NCBI GenBank assembly: GCA_965247055.1
Contig: CBDFGE010000005.1
Location: forward strand, 124,001-188,000
From: CBDFGE01 sp965247055
Lineage (GTDB): Bacteria; Chloroflexota; Dehalococcoidia; Lucifugimonadales; JAGWBF01
DNA: 64,000 nt
Direction of reading: 5' to 3'
Shown here: positions 34,211-42,829 of the stretch, piece by piece
Layout: the number at the start of each line of letters is the position of its first letter
Numbering within the stretch: the stretch's first letter is position 1
Position numbers and translations under genes: made by a program
Notes under the pieces: model-generated
Told to the model about the DNA's origin: nothing
The model's database searches: none
What the model saw: the letters and a program-made list of their open reading frames with translations, nothing else

Positions 34211-35239
34211 TTATCCTTTGAGGTCCCTGATAAGCCGCCTCAGGAGGTCGTCCTCGTCCCTCCGGCCGATTGGAGGCTTGAGGATGCTGAAGCAGGCCTC
34301 GTCGATGAGGCCGTCGTAACGCTCCCTGGCCATGGGGCCGATCTCATCGTACTCACCTACGACGGCGAAGGCCTCCAGCATATCGTCGGTGACCTCGCTG
34401 GCAAACTCCGCCACCGGACTCTCCCGGCCCCTTTGTCGGAGGTATCTGTGTCTTTCCTCCCATCCATGGACTCTGAAGACCTCCCGGTAGCCGCCGCTGT
34501 AGGAGGCGTAGAAGGCCACCGACAGCCGGGCCCGCTCCCTCATGTCTCTGAGCTCCTGTTTGTTACCGGCGGTGACCAGGGTGCCGCCACTGTTGATCTT
34601 GATGTCCTTCCGGGAACGGCCCGCTCGACGCGCCCCTTCCTCCAGGCTCGGGAGCACGACCTGGGAGATGAACCTGGGGCTGTTGAGGGTCTGGACCATG
34701 AAGCCGTCGGCGATCTCGCCGGCAAGACGGCAGTTGTTGGGGTTTGCGGCTCCCATGTAGACCGGCGGACGCCCGTACCTGAAGGGCCCAGGGCGGAAGT
34801 TGGGGGGCATTAGGGTAACGGTGTAGTGCTCGCCCCGGAAATCGGGTGCTACGCCCGTTTCCCAGCAGTCCCAGACGGCATGCAAGGCCTGGACGTACTC
34901 CCGGAACTGGAGGGTTTGGGAGCCCCAGCTTGCGGCGAACCGCCGCTCCACCTGGGCCCTGGACTGGGTAGCCAGGCCGAGCTTGAAACGCCCCCGCGAG
35001 TACTCCTGGAGGTCCCATGAGATGTAGGCTGCCACGGTGGGGCTGCGGGGAAAAGCGATGGCGGCCCGGGTCTCCAGGGAGACCCGATTCGTCGCTCCGG
35101 CCGCGATAAGGAGAGGCAAAAATGGGTCGTGGTTGAGGTCGTAGGAGGAGATGCCGTCGAAGCCAAGGCTCTCGGCCCGGCGGGCCTCCTCGGCCATCAC
35201 CCCCAGGTCGGAGCTCTCAAGCCTGTGGTAGACCTGCAT
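34211..35239 (-). CDS. LLM-class flavin/F420-dependent oxidoreductase (1 of 3)
   Basis: About 342 residues from the ATG at 35239, which has GGGAGGG upstream; the frame extends to 35260. Luciferase-like TIM barrel with AEEARRAESLGFDGISSYD, LETRAAIAFPRSPTVAAY and PPVYMGAANPNN. Such enzymes use FMN or F420 to oxidise or hydroxylate small molecules. The start follows within 25 bases of the NHL gene's stop on the same strand, suggesting co-transcription. Substrate unknown. Confidence 0.85.
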   Translation of the reverse strand: MQVYHRLESSDLGVMAEEARRAESLGFDGISSYDLNHDPFLPLLIAAGATNRVSLETRAAIAFPRSPTVAAYISWDLQEYSRGRFKLGLATQSRAQVERRFAASWGSQTLQFREYVQALHAVWDCWETGVAPDFRGEHYTVTLMPPNFRPGPFRYGRPPVYMGAANPNNCRLAGEIADGFMVQTLNSPRFISQVVLPSLEEGARRAGRSRKDIKINSGGTLVTAGNKQELRDMRERARLSVAFYASYSGGYREVFRVHGWEERHRYLRQRGRESPVAEFASEVTDDMLEAFAVVGEYDEIGPMARERYDGLIDEACFSILKPPIGRRDEDDLLRRLIRDLKG

Positions 35240-35262
35240 CCTGCCCTCCCGGGGCGCCAATG

Positions 35263-36267
35263 CTACAGGTTGAACTGGGCGTCCACGAAGTTCCTCTCCT
35301 TGATATAGACCTGCATTCGGGCGCGTTCGGTCTCCAGCACCATGAATCGGCCGTCGTCGGCCACGTTCACCGCCACCGGCCTCTGCAGCCTCTGTTCGGG
35401 GGCCAGATCGACCCGCCGGCGAGCCTTCTGATAGTCTGGATTAGCGTCCACCAGGTCCTGGCCCCAACGGGACAGAGTATGAGCATCCCCCAGGAACGCT
35501 GTGAGGAACGCGCCATCGGTGTTGTAGATGTTCAGGCGCTCGTTCCCCCAGTCGGTTACGTACACGTCTCCCTGGTCGTCCACCGCCACTCCGGTGGGGC
35601 GTCTCAGCTGGCCGTCTCCGCTGCCGGGGCTGCCGAAGGTGGCCAGGTACCGGCCGTCAGGGGTGAACTTCTGCACTCGGTCGTTCTTCCAGTCGGCCAC
35701 GTAGATGTCGCCCCGTGCCTTGTCGACGGCGATGCCCCAGGGCATGTTGAGCTGGCCCGGCTCGTCCCCTGGGCCACCCCAGCTCCCCAGGAACTTGCCT
35801 TCCCTGGTGAACTTCTGTACACGGTGGTTGCGGCTGTCGACGACGTAGAGGTCGTCCTCTTTGTCAAAGGCTAGGCCCGAGGGACCGTCGAGCTCGCCTT
35901 CCCGGGAACCCGGCGTGCCCCAACTGGTCAGCAGTCCTCCGTCCTTGTCGTAGACGAAGACCCTGTTAACATAATCATCGGAGACGTACACGTTCTCCTC
36001 GCTGTCGAGGTCCACCGAGGAGGGCCAGGGCGACTGTCCATCACAGTAAGCGGGGCCTCGGGTGTCCCAGAGCAGCTGGTGGTCCAGAGTGCACTTGGTT
36101 ATGCCGTGGCTGGGAACGAACTCGGTGCCTTTGCTGAGGATATAGACGCTGCCGCCGGAGCCGAGGGCGAAGTCACGGCAGCAGGAGAAGCCGTTTCCAC
36201 CCGCCGTCACTCTACCTATGGAGAACTCGTAGTTATATACCCTGCCGGCAACGTGTCGTGTGAGCAT
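35263..36267 (-). CDS. NHL-repeat beta-propeller protein
   Basis: About 334 residues from the ATG at 36267, which has AAGGAGAGGGG upstream. Several NHL repeats of the form GLAFDKEDDLYVVDSRNHRVQKF, split here as GLAFDKEDDLYVVDS and NHRVQKF, make up a six-bladed propeller. No signal peptide is seen. NHL proteins range from peptidylglycine lyases to scaffold proteins; this one lacks additional domains. It is probably in an operon with the LLM oxidoreductase. Confidence 0.85.
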   Translation of the reverse strand: MLTRHVAGRVYNYEFSIGRVTAGGNGFSCCRDFALGSGGSVYILSKGTEFVPSHGITKCTLDHQLLWDTRGPAYCDGQSPWPSSVDLDSEENVYVSDDYVNRVFVYDKDGGLLTSWGTPGSREGELDGPSGLAFDKEDDLYVVDSRNHRVQKFTREGKFLGSWGGPGDEPGQLNMPWGIAVDKARGDIYVADWKNDRVQKFTPDGRYLATFGSPGSGDGQLRRPTGVAVDDQGDVYVTDWGNERLNIYNTDGAFLTAFLGDAHTLSRWGQDLVDANPDYQKARRRVDLAPEQRLQRPVAVNVADDGRFMVLETERARMQVYIKERNFVDAQFNL

Positions 36268-36739
36268 CTCCCCTCTCCTTGTGCTGCTGCCATCTCGTCG
36301 TCCCAACGTGCGGTACCGGCTCCCGCCGGGGACACCCCGTGGCCAGAACCCTGACGGGGGAGATAATACTGAACGTTTGCTCTGCCTTGTTGAAGCTTAT
36401 TTAGCCCAGTATACAGCATTTATCGCCGTTACCCATACGGTGCTTCTAAGGTGCTTACTTTCCAAATCCGGGCCAACCCTCAAGGTGGGCATTTATTTTG
36501 CTTCGCCAAGTACTGTGGCTAGTACTCAGTTAACTTTGGTTTCGTAGTCTCACCTTGAGCGAAGCGAAGGGCCTGGGGTGGGTCCGGTCCGACCCGGCAG
36601 GGTTTCCGGGCGCGGCACCACCCCCCGCCAGATGCTCCGTCGCTTCGCTCCTCAGCATGACATCAGAATTAGGTTGACTGAGTTACCGGTCTTAGAATTC
36701 GGGAGCCCGTCTCAATTAGTAGAAGGAGAAGATGAGGCC
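36268..36739. other. Intergenic region with a palindromic repeat element
   Basis: About 470 bases with no supportable gene. The second half is occupied by the MITE-like repeat at 36519-36687. The first half holds the upstream region of the NHL gene and nothing else that I recognise. Confidence 0.4.
36519..36687. repeat. MITE-like palindromic element, copy A
   Basis: Left end CTAGTACTCAGTTAAC and right end, read inward, GTAACTCAGTCAAC. The arms continue imperfectly and share GGAGCGAAGCGA-type sequence (AGCGAAGCGAAGG on the left, CGTCGCTTCGCTCC on the right). No coding content. Same family as 42650-42808. Confidence 0.65.
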
Positions 36740-37078
36740 TTACCGCTGCGATTTCAGAAGTTGCAGGTAGGCAGCCACGGCATCAACGTCATCATCGGTC
36801 AACGAGATGAAACTCATCTGGGGCACCGTGGCAAGGGCCCTCTCGATCCATTTTGCCGGCCTCCCCAGGATTTCCGGCGCCGAACCATCAATTCCCCTGG
36901 CGTCGACCCCGTGACAGGAAGCGCATCCCACCCCACCCGCGGCCCGTTGGAAGACCTCGTCTCCTCGCTCGATAACGGAGGCGGGTGCCGGTGTGGCGAC
37001 GTCAGAGGAGCCGCACGCCAGGAAAAGGGAATGCGCGGCTAGTAGTCCGGCGATGGCCAAGCATCTCAGTGACCACAT
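36740..37078 (-). CDS. Small c-type cytochrome lipoprotein
   Basis: 112 residues. Signal peptide with lipobox LFLAC, one heme-binding motif CASCH in GVGCASCHG, and a likely axial Met in PQMSFI. A monoheme class I cytochrome c anchored outside the membrane, carrying electrons. No oxidase partner is adjacent. Confidence 0.88.
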   Translation of the reverse strand: MWSLRCLAIAGLLAAHSLFLACGSSDVATPAPASVIERGDEVFQRAAGGVGCASCHGVDARGIDGSAPEILGRPAKWIERALATVPQMSFISLTDDDVDAVAAYLQLLKSQR

Positions 37079-37318
37079 AGCTGTTTTACCTGGTTGACGG
37101 CAGCGCGGACCTCCGCTCAGAGGCCTTCCAGCGCCGTCTCATGTATCTTTCTCTTCATATCCGCCGTAGCCATCTGGAATGGAAGGCTCCGCTGAAGGCC
37201 GACCGGTGGGCGCCTGAATGATCGCGGATAGAGGTCGGCTGGACATTTACTCCGCCAGGTCATCAAAGGCCGTTTCCCGCGTAATGGACAAGCAAGCTGA
37301 AGGATCGAGGCGTAGGGT

Positions 37319-37769
37319 TTAGTCGGGCCGTCCCGCCAGTGCCCGGTGAGAGTGCCACGGGAGGTACAGCCCCAGCCCGAAAATGATGAACGCCAGGGGA
37401 ACGTGGAGCATTTCGAACCATGCCACGTCCTCTATCCCGTAGCCGAAGACGTGGGCCTGGATGTTCCAGACCGCTGCCAGGCCCAGAGTCCACCATCCCA
37501 CCCTTAGTCTCTGGGGGAATCTGGCGAGAAAGGCAAGAGGGGTGAGGATGATCAGGATGGCAATTCCCATGATCTCACCGAATAGGCCGTGGGCGTCCAG
37601 CAGGCCTCCTTCAGCTTCAGAGTAGAACCCGGCGAACAGGACCCGGAGGTCCTCGTCCTGGAACAACTCTGCGATCTCGTCGATCCTGGACTATAACAGC
37701 CAACGGTACTAGGACTATGAGCCATGCATAGGCCCGCGCCACCTTCGGGCGTCCGATGGTTGGCTCCAT
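37319..37769 (-). pseudogene. Small membrane protein with an apparent frameshift
   Basis: The ATG at 37769 opens a frame with a membrane helix (ARAYAWLIVLVPLAVIV) that loses sense near 37690. A second frame reads IDEIAELFQDEDLRVLF and then a 115-residue part with three helices (GIAILIILTPLAFLARF, VGWWTLGLAAVW, MLHVPLAFIIFGLGLY) down to 37319. Joined, they would form a four-helix protein of about 145 residues resembling small DUF6220-type membrane proteins. The family match is uncertain. A shift near 37690 could be real or a base-call error. Confidence 0.5.
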
Positions 37770-37774
37770 GAGTG

Positions 37775-40700
37775 TCACCGAGTCAGGCCGTTCTGGAAAT
37801 ACTCGCCGGCGCGCTCCATTTCACCCATGGCCAGCGCGCAAAAGGCCAGCTCCGCCCATATGATGGAGCCTATTACCGCGCCTAAGGGTTTCTCCGCCTC
37901 CGTCATGGCCATGGCGTGAAACTCGGCGCCCCGGACGGCGTACTCCCCGGAGATGTCCAGATAGGCCGTTCCCAGCGCGGACAGCGCCACCGCCTGCATA
38001 AAGGGGAGGCCCGCCGTACCTCCGGCCCTTAGGGTGGCCTGCTGACAGGCGATGGCACGCTCGTAGTCGCCTCTCAGCCAGGAGATCTGGCCCTGCATGA
38101 AAGAGCCGTAGGCCTCTTGCTCTGCGGCGCCGATCTGGGCAGCCAGCTGGGTCCCTTCCTCGGCCGACTGGAACGCCGCGTCCAGGTCGCCGTTCCGCAA
38201 ATGGTAAAGGGGGCTCGCCAGGGCCAATAGGTCGGAGAGCCATTTGCGGTTCCCCAGCTCTTCCGCCAGATTTCGTGCCTCCTGGATGGTCTTCCAGGCC
38301 TCCTCGAAACGGGTCATGTAGATCAGTGTGTTGGCGCTGTGGGTGAGTCCGAAGAGCCTGGGCTCCTCCAACGCCAGATCGCGCCCGATTCTCGCGGACT
38401 CGCCCAAGTGGTCCATTGCCTGGTCAAACTCCCCGAAGGGTACGCGAAGATAGCAGTAGGTCATGTGAAGCTCGGCGAGTCCCGGCAGGTCATTGCACTG
38501 CCTTGCCAGGCGCTCCGCGTCAACAAGGTGCCCCTCGGCCTCGGGGAACTGGCCCTGCATCAGCGCCGTGACAAAGCCCAGCTTGTTGAGCGCAGAGACC
38601 TGCATGGGAAGGTCGCCGTACTCTTGAGCATCGTGGTACATGTGGTGATAGTTCTCCACGGCACGCGGTGCGTCGTTCCCAAAGGCGAGGGCACCGCCCA
38701 TCCCCTCGTAGGCCCGTCTCGCCAGCCCCAACTCCTTCGAGGTCTCCAGGACCTCCAGTGCCCGGGCGTAGTGACCGATCGCCTCGGTGGTGGCGTAGGC
38801 ACGAGCTGCCCGGTCGCCGGCCTCGACCAGGTAAGGGAGCGCCCGCGCTTCCTCCCGCGTCTCGATGTAGTGGCGGGCGATCTCCGCGACCCGGTCGGAG
38901 TCCGCCTGCTCCAGGCATTCCGCGACGCGCCGGTGTAGCTCGCGACGCCTGCTCAGGAGGAGTGAAGCGTAGGCGGTCTCGTGGGTCAGTGTGTGCTTGA
39001 ATAGATAGACCCGTCGTGGCATACGGCTTGCTTCCCGGATCAGCTCGCGCCGCTGCAGTTCGCCGAGGGGGTCCTCCAAATCGTGGGGCGTGTCGAGAAT
39101 ATGGGCCAACGTCTCCATCTGGAACTCTCTGCCGATCACAGACGCCGTCTGCGCCACGCGTCTGGGCTGCTCGTCGAGCCGGTCCAGGCGCGCGTTGATG
39201 ACCCCCGCCAGGCTATCCGGCACGGCGATATTCTCGATATCGCGGGTCGCACGCCAGTGGGAGTTCTCCCGGACTACCAGGTTGCTGTCCAGCAGCGACC
39301 TGATCACCTCCTCCACGTAAAATGGGTTGCCCTCCGCTTTGGTCAGTATCAGCGTACGCACTTTCTCGGGCAGGTCTTCGACGTGCAAGAGACTGGCGAC
39401 CAGCTCCCTCGAGCCCTCGTGATCCAGGGGTCCCAGTGAGATCGAGGTGTGGCGGTGGGCGTAGTCCCGTACCGCAGCCTCGTGGAAACGCCAGGACGGC
39501 TCTTGATGCCACGGGCGAAAGACCCCCACGAGCATCAGCGGTACCCGCTCGGTGAGGGGCATAAGCTGCTCAAGAAGATCGAGGGAGGTTGGATCAGCCC
39601 AGTGCAGGTCCTCGAACACGAGCACGACGGGCTGCACCCCCGCCAGCCGCTCAAAGGTCCGACACACGGCCCGAAAAACCCGGTCCCTCACCTGGGGAGG
39701 TTGGAGATACTTTACCCGCTGAGCCTCTTCGCCGGTAAGCTGGACCCCCAGCATGGTGGCGATGAATGGCGCCGTTTCCTCGACGACGTCCGGCAGCAGC
39801 TCCGCCAGATGCTCCCTTATGGTGTCGCACTTTTGGACGTCGGTCTGCTCCCGGCTAAGACGGAAGTACGTGGTGAACAGGCTCGCGAAGGGCGAGTAGG
39901 GCGTGGACATGTCGTAGGACACCGACCGGCCCTCGTACCAACTCACCGCCACTTCGGTGGCGATGCCGCTACCCGCGCCTGCCCCGGCCTGAACGGCATG
40001 GATAGCTCCCTCCGACGCCAGGGAGTGGCGCAGCTCCGTGATTAGCCGGGACTTGCCGAGACCAGCCTCCCCCATCACCGAGACGATCTGACCTCGCCCC
40101 TGGCGAAGACTGGCTATGGAGCCGACCAGCGTATCCAACTCCTGGGCCCGCCCGATCAGGGGAGCGTCCAGCCCCTCTATCCCACGCAGCGGACCTGGCT
40201 CCGCTCTGGGGCGCACGACCCCATAGGCCTGCACGGGCTCGGTCTTGCCTTTGACCTGAATCCCTCCCAGATCTTCGAACTCAAACAGAGGCGCCACCAG
40301 CCTGTATGTATCGGCGGAAACCTGGACCGTCCCCGGCTGGGCTGTCTGCTCCATGCGGGCCGCCAGGTTGATGGCGTCTCCCAGTGCTGTGTACTCCAGC
40401 CGCAGGTCGGAGCCAACCTCACCCACGACAACCAGGCCGGTGTTGATGCCCACCCTTACGTCAAAGTCTATGTCCCATCTGCGTTTGACCTCCTCCTGAT
40501 AAGGGCGGATGCCTTTGAGAATCTGCAGGCCGGTCAATACCGCCCTCTGGGGGTCGTCCTCGTGGGCGATGGGTGCGCCGAAGAAGGCAAGGATGGCGTC
40601 GCCCATCAGGCGGGCCAGAGTGCCCTCGTAGCGGTACACCGGTGAGATCAGGTGCTGGAAGGCCCCGTTCATGATCTCGGCCCATTCCTCGGGATCGAGC

Positions 40701-40870
40701 TTACTCGCGGCGGCGGTGGAGCCCGTCACGTCGCAGAAAAGCATCGTAACCACGCGGCGCTCACCCTGCATGCCGCCTTCGGCCCGGGCGGCCTCGAGTT
40801 TCGCCAGAAGCTCTCTGGGGATGTACTGGTGGAGCCGGCCCTGGGCTGTGTCGGCCCGAGCCTCCCCCAT
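37775..40870 (-). CDS. Class III adenylate/guanylate cyclase with AAA ATPase and TPR region
   Basis: 1031 residues. Cyclase domain at about 38-215: VVTMLFCDVTGST (Asp47), GDAILAFFG and VRVGINTG. Then a P-loop ATPase with GEAGLGKSRLITELR near 266 and VLVFEDLHWADPTSLDLLEQ (Walker B), and a long TPR-like tail from about 640. This is the common CyaA-like regulator layout. A zinc-ribbon start is likely in another frame: CLACQTANPPG at 40921-40953 and FCLNCGQQMGEA leading into this frame need one base removed near 40915 to join. The real gene may thus extend to 41072. Confidence 0.85.
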   Translation of the reverse strand: MGEARADTAQGRLHQYIPRELLAKLEAARAEGGMQGERRVVTMLFCDVTGSTAAASKLDPEEWAEIMNGAFQHLISPVYRYEGTLARLMGDAILAFFGAPIAHEDDPQRAVLTGLQILKGIRPYQEEVKRRWDIDFDVRVGINTGLVVVGEVGSDLRLEYTALGDAINLAARMEQTAQPGTVQVSADTYRLVAPLFEFEDLGGIQVKGKTEPVQAYGVVRPRAEPGPLRGIEGLDAPLIGRAQELDTLVGSIASLRQGRGQIVSVMGEAGLGKSRLITELRHSLASEGAIHAVQAGAGAGSGIATEVAVSWYEGRSVSYDMSTPYSPFASLFTTYFRLSREQTDVQKCDTIREHLAELLPDVVEETAPFIATMLGVQLTGEEAQRVKYLQPPQVRDRVFRAVCRTFERLAGVQPVVLVFEDLHWADPTSLDLLEQLMPLTERVPLMLVGVFRPWHQEPSWRFHEAAVRDYAHRHTSISLGPLDHEGSRELVASLLHVEDLPEKVRTLILTKAEGNPFYVEEVIRSLLDSNLVVRENSHWRATRDIENIAVPDSLAGVINARLDRLDEQPRRVAQTASVIGREFQMETLAHILDTPHDLEDPLGELQRRELIREASRMPRRVYLFKHTLTHETAYASLLLSRRRELHRRVAECLEQADSDRVAEIARHYIETREEARALPYLVEAGDRAARAYATTEAIGHYARALEVLETSKELGLARRAYEGMGGALAFGNDAPRAVENYHHMYHDAQEYGDLPMQVSALNKLGFVTALMQGQFPEAEGHLVDAERLARQCNDLPGLAELHMTYCYLRVPFGEFDQAMDHLGESARIGRDLALEEPRLFGLTHSANTLIYMTRFEEAWKTIQEARNLAEELGNRKWLSDLLALASPLYHLRNGDLDAAFQSAEEGTQLAAQIGAAEQEAYGSFMQGQISWLRGDYERAIACQQATLRAGGTAGLPFMQAVALSALGTAYLDISGEYAVRGAEFHAMAMTEAEKPLGAVIGSIIWAELAFCALAMGEMERAGEYFQNGLTR

Positions 40871-41250
40871 CTGCTGTCCGCAGTTCAGACAGAACCTGGC
40901 GGCCTGGGGGGTTGGCGGTCTGACAGGCTAGGCACTCTACGGGCTCGGACCCGGCCTGTGCCGGGGCCACGGCCTGACTCTCGGGGGCACTGGCGGAAGG
41001 CGCCCCTTCTAGCGTGCCTTCCCGGGTCCGAAACCGCCTCCGAAGGGCAGCCGGGAGACGGGTCCACCTCATACAACGAGCTCCTTATCGGTGGTCCTTT
41101 GGTGATGCGCCTGGCGACGCGTCCATGATAGCACAAACTGGCCCCAGAGCAACCCTAACCATCCCGTGTCGATGGCCTGGACCTTCCGCCCATCTGGGTA
41201 TCCGGAATCGCTTCTATGGAGTAAACTGGTAAGGTAATAGGAGGTGGCAT

Positions 41251-41460
41251 ATGCGCAGAAGAAAGCGAGCGCCCTTCGCACCGCTAGCGGACCTTGGCTC
41301 CATGTTGGGTGGGGCGGTGGTGTTGGGGGTGGTGGTCGCCTATACTGGGCCTTTTCTCGCCATAATAAGTATTGTAGCTTCCCTTATTTTTGGCCCCGTC
41401 GTGCTTCTACGCTTACTGACGCCGAAGTCCCAGCGGGAAAACCTCAAGCGGTGGGGCTGA
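41251..41460 (+). CDS. Small two-helix membrane protein
   Basis: 69 residues, ATG with AGGAGGTGGC upstream. A basic N-terminus (MRRRKRAP) precedes two hydrophobic stretches at about 17-35 and 36-57 and ends in a charged tail (KSQRENLKRWG). No family recognised. The ribosome site makes the gene credible. Confidence 0.6.
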   Translation: MRRRKRAPFAPLADLGSMLGGAVVLGVVVAYTGPFLAIISIVASLIFGPVVLLRLLTPKSQRENLKRWG

Positions 41461-41546
41461 GACGTTCCGGCTAGGTAACCACATGGTCGGGAGCGCGGCA
41501 GGTCCGGGGTGTCCAAACGGGGGACATGGTCTGATGGAGGTGGCGT

Positions 41547-42653
41547 GTGAGTAGTCCGAAGATAATCTCATCGGATAGCCACGTGTTCGAGAGGATGGAC
41601 CTCTGGTCCAGCCGTATCGAGGCTAAATATAAGGACCGTGCCCCGCGTGTTATCCGCCAGGATGGCGCCGACTGGTGGTACTGCGATGGCAGACAGATTC
41701 TCAGCGTCCAGGCCGGTGCTCAGACGGGAAGGAGGTTTGAGGAGCCCGAGGCGCTGACCCGCCACGACGTTTTCGACAACGTCCGGCGAGGGGGCTACAT
41801 CCCAGAGGAGCATGTCAAGGACATGGATATCGACGGGATAGATGTGGGAATACTCTATCCCACCATCGGCCTCATCCTGTTCTCCGCCGAGGACGGCAAC
41901 CTCCTCTCCGCGATCTTCGGCGTGTATAACGACTGGCTGGCCGAGTTCTGCAGGGCCTACCCACAGCGGCTCAAGGGCATCGGCATGGTCAACTTGGACG
42001 ACGTACAGGAGGGGGTAAAGGAGCTGGAGAGGTGCGCCAACATGGGGCTGGTCGGGGCCATGATAACCTGCTATCCGCTAGAGGGTAGGGGGTTCGAGAA
42101 ACCCGAGTACGAGCACTTCTGGTCTGCGGCGGAGGACCTTGGAATCCCCCTAAGCCTCCACGCCGCCACCAACCGGGGCCAGTTGTTCGATGCCGCCAAC
42201 ACCAAGCTTTCCCACCTTGTTAACCTCGATTACTGGGTAAGGATGTCCATAAGCGACATGGTCCTCAGCGGGGTATTCGACCGCCACCCCAGGCTACAGA
42301 TAGGTGCCGTGGAATATGAGCTCTCCTGGATACCGCATTTCCTGGAGCGGCTGGACTACGGCTATACCCAGCGCCCCCTTGCCGATACCGCCTACCGGCT
42401 AAAGGAGTTCTCCCGCCCCAGCGACTATGTCCACAGAAACGTCTCCTTTGGGTTCCAGGAGGACGCCCGGGGCATCAGGGACCGCCAGGTCATCGGCGTG
42501 GACAACATGCTGTGGGGCTCCGATTATCCCCACCAGGAGTCCACTTTCCCGAGAAGCCTGCAGATCCTTGAGGAGATCCTCGCGGACTGTACCGAGGAGG
42601 AGAAGGCAAAGATCTCCGGTGGCAACGCCGCGAGAATATACAACCTGAGCTAG
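41547..42653 (+). CDS. Amidohydrolase-2 family (ACMSD-like) metal hydrolase
   Basis: 368 residues from GTG (GGAGGTGGC upstream). SSDSHVFE replaces the usual DxH start of this TIM-barrel family; LSLHAATNRG and LWGSDYPHQEST supply later metal ligands. The family includes decarboxylases and hydrolases of aromatic ring-cleavage products. Substrate unknown. Its stop overlaps the start of the MITE-like repeat that follows. Confidence 0.85.
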   Translation: MSSPKIISSDSHVFERMDLWSSRIEAKYKDRAPRVIRQDGADWWYCDGRQILSVQAGAQTGRRFEEPEALTRHDVFDNVRRGGYIPEEHVKDMDIDGIDVGILYPTIGLILFSAEDGNLLSAIFGVYNDWLAEFCRAYPQRLKGIGMVNLDDVQEGVKELERCANMGLVGAMITCYPLEGRGFEKPEYEHFWSAAEDLGIPLSLHAATNRGQLFDAANTKLSHLVNLDYWVRMSISDMVLSGVFDRHPRLQIGAVEYELSWIPHFLERLDYGYTQRPLADTAYRLKEFSRPSDYVHRNVSFGFQEDARGIRDRQVIGVDNMLWGSDYPHQESTFPRSLQILEEILADCTEEEKAKISGGNAARIYNLS

Positions 42654-42808
42654 TATTCAGTCAACTTAAATCTGATACATGTCATTCTGAGTCCTTCCGC
42701 CGAAGGGCGAAGAATCTGGATTGGCGGGGCACTCCCCCCACCAGATTCTTCGGTCGCTTCGCTCCCTCAGAATGACATTCTATCGAAATCTGGTTGACAA
42801 GGTACTAG
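42650..42808. repeat. MITE-like palindromic element, copy B (159 bp)
   Basis: Terminal inverted repeats CTAGTA (42650 and 42803), GTCAAC (42660 and 42793) and a perfect 12-base TGTCATTCTGAG (42680-42691 against 42766-42777), with inner arms GAAGAATCTGG (42709-42719 against 42741-42751). It can fold into one long hairpin. No coding content. Sequence similarity to 36519-36687 makes it a family. Confidence 0.8.
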
Positions 42809-42829
42809 TGGGTCACCGGTGTGCTTCCC

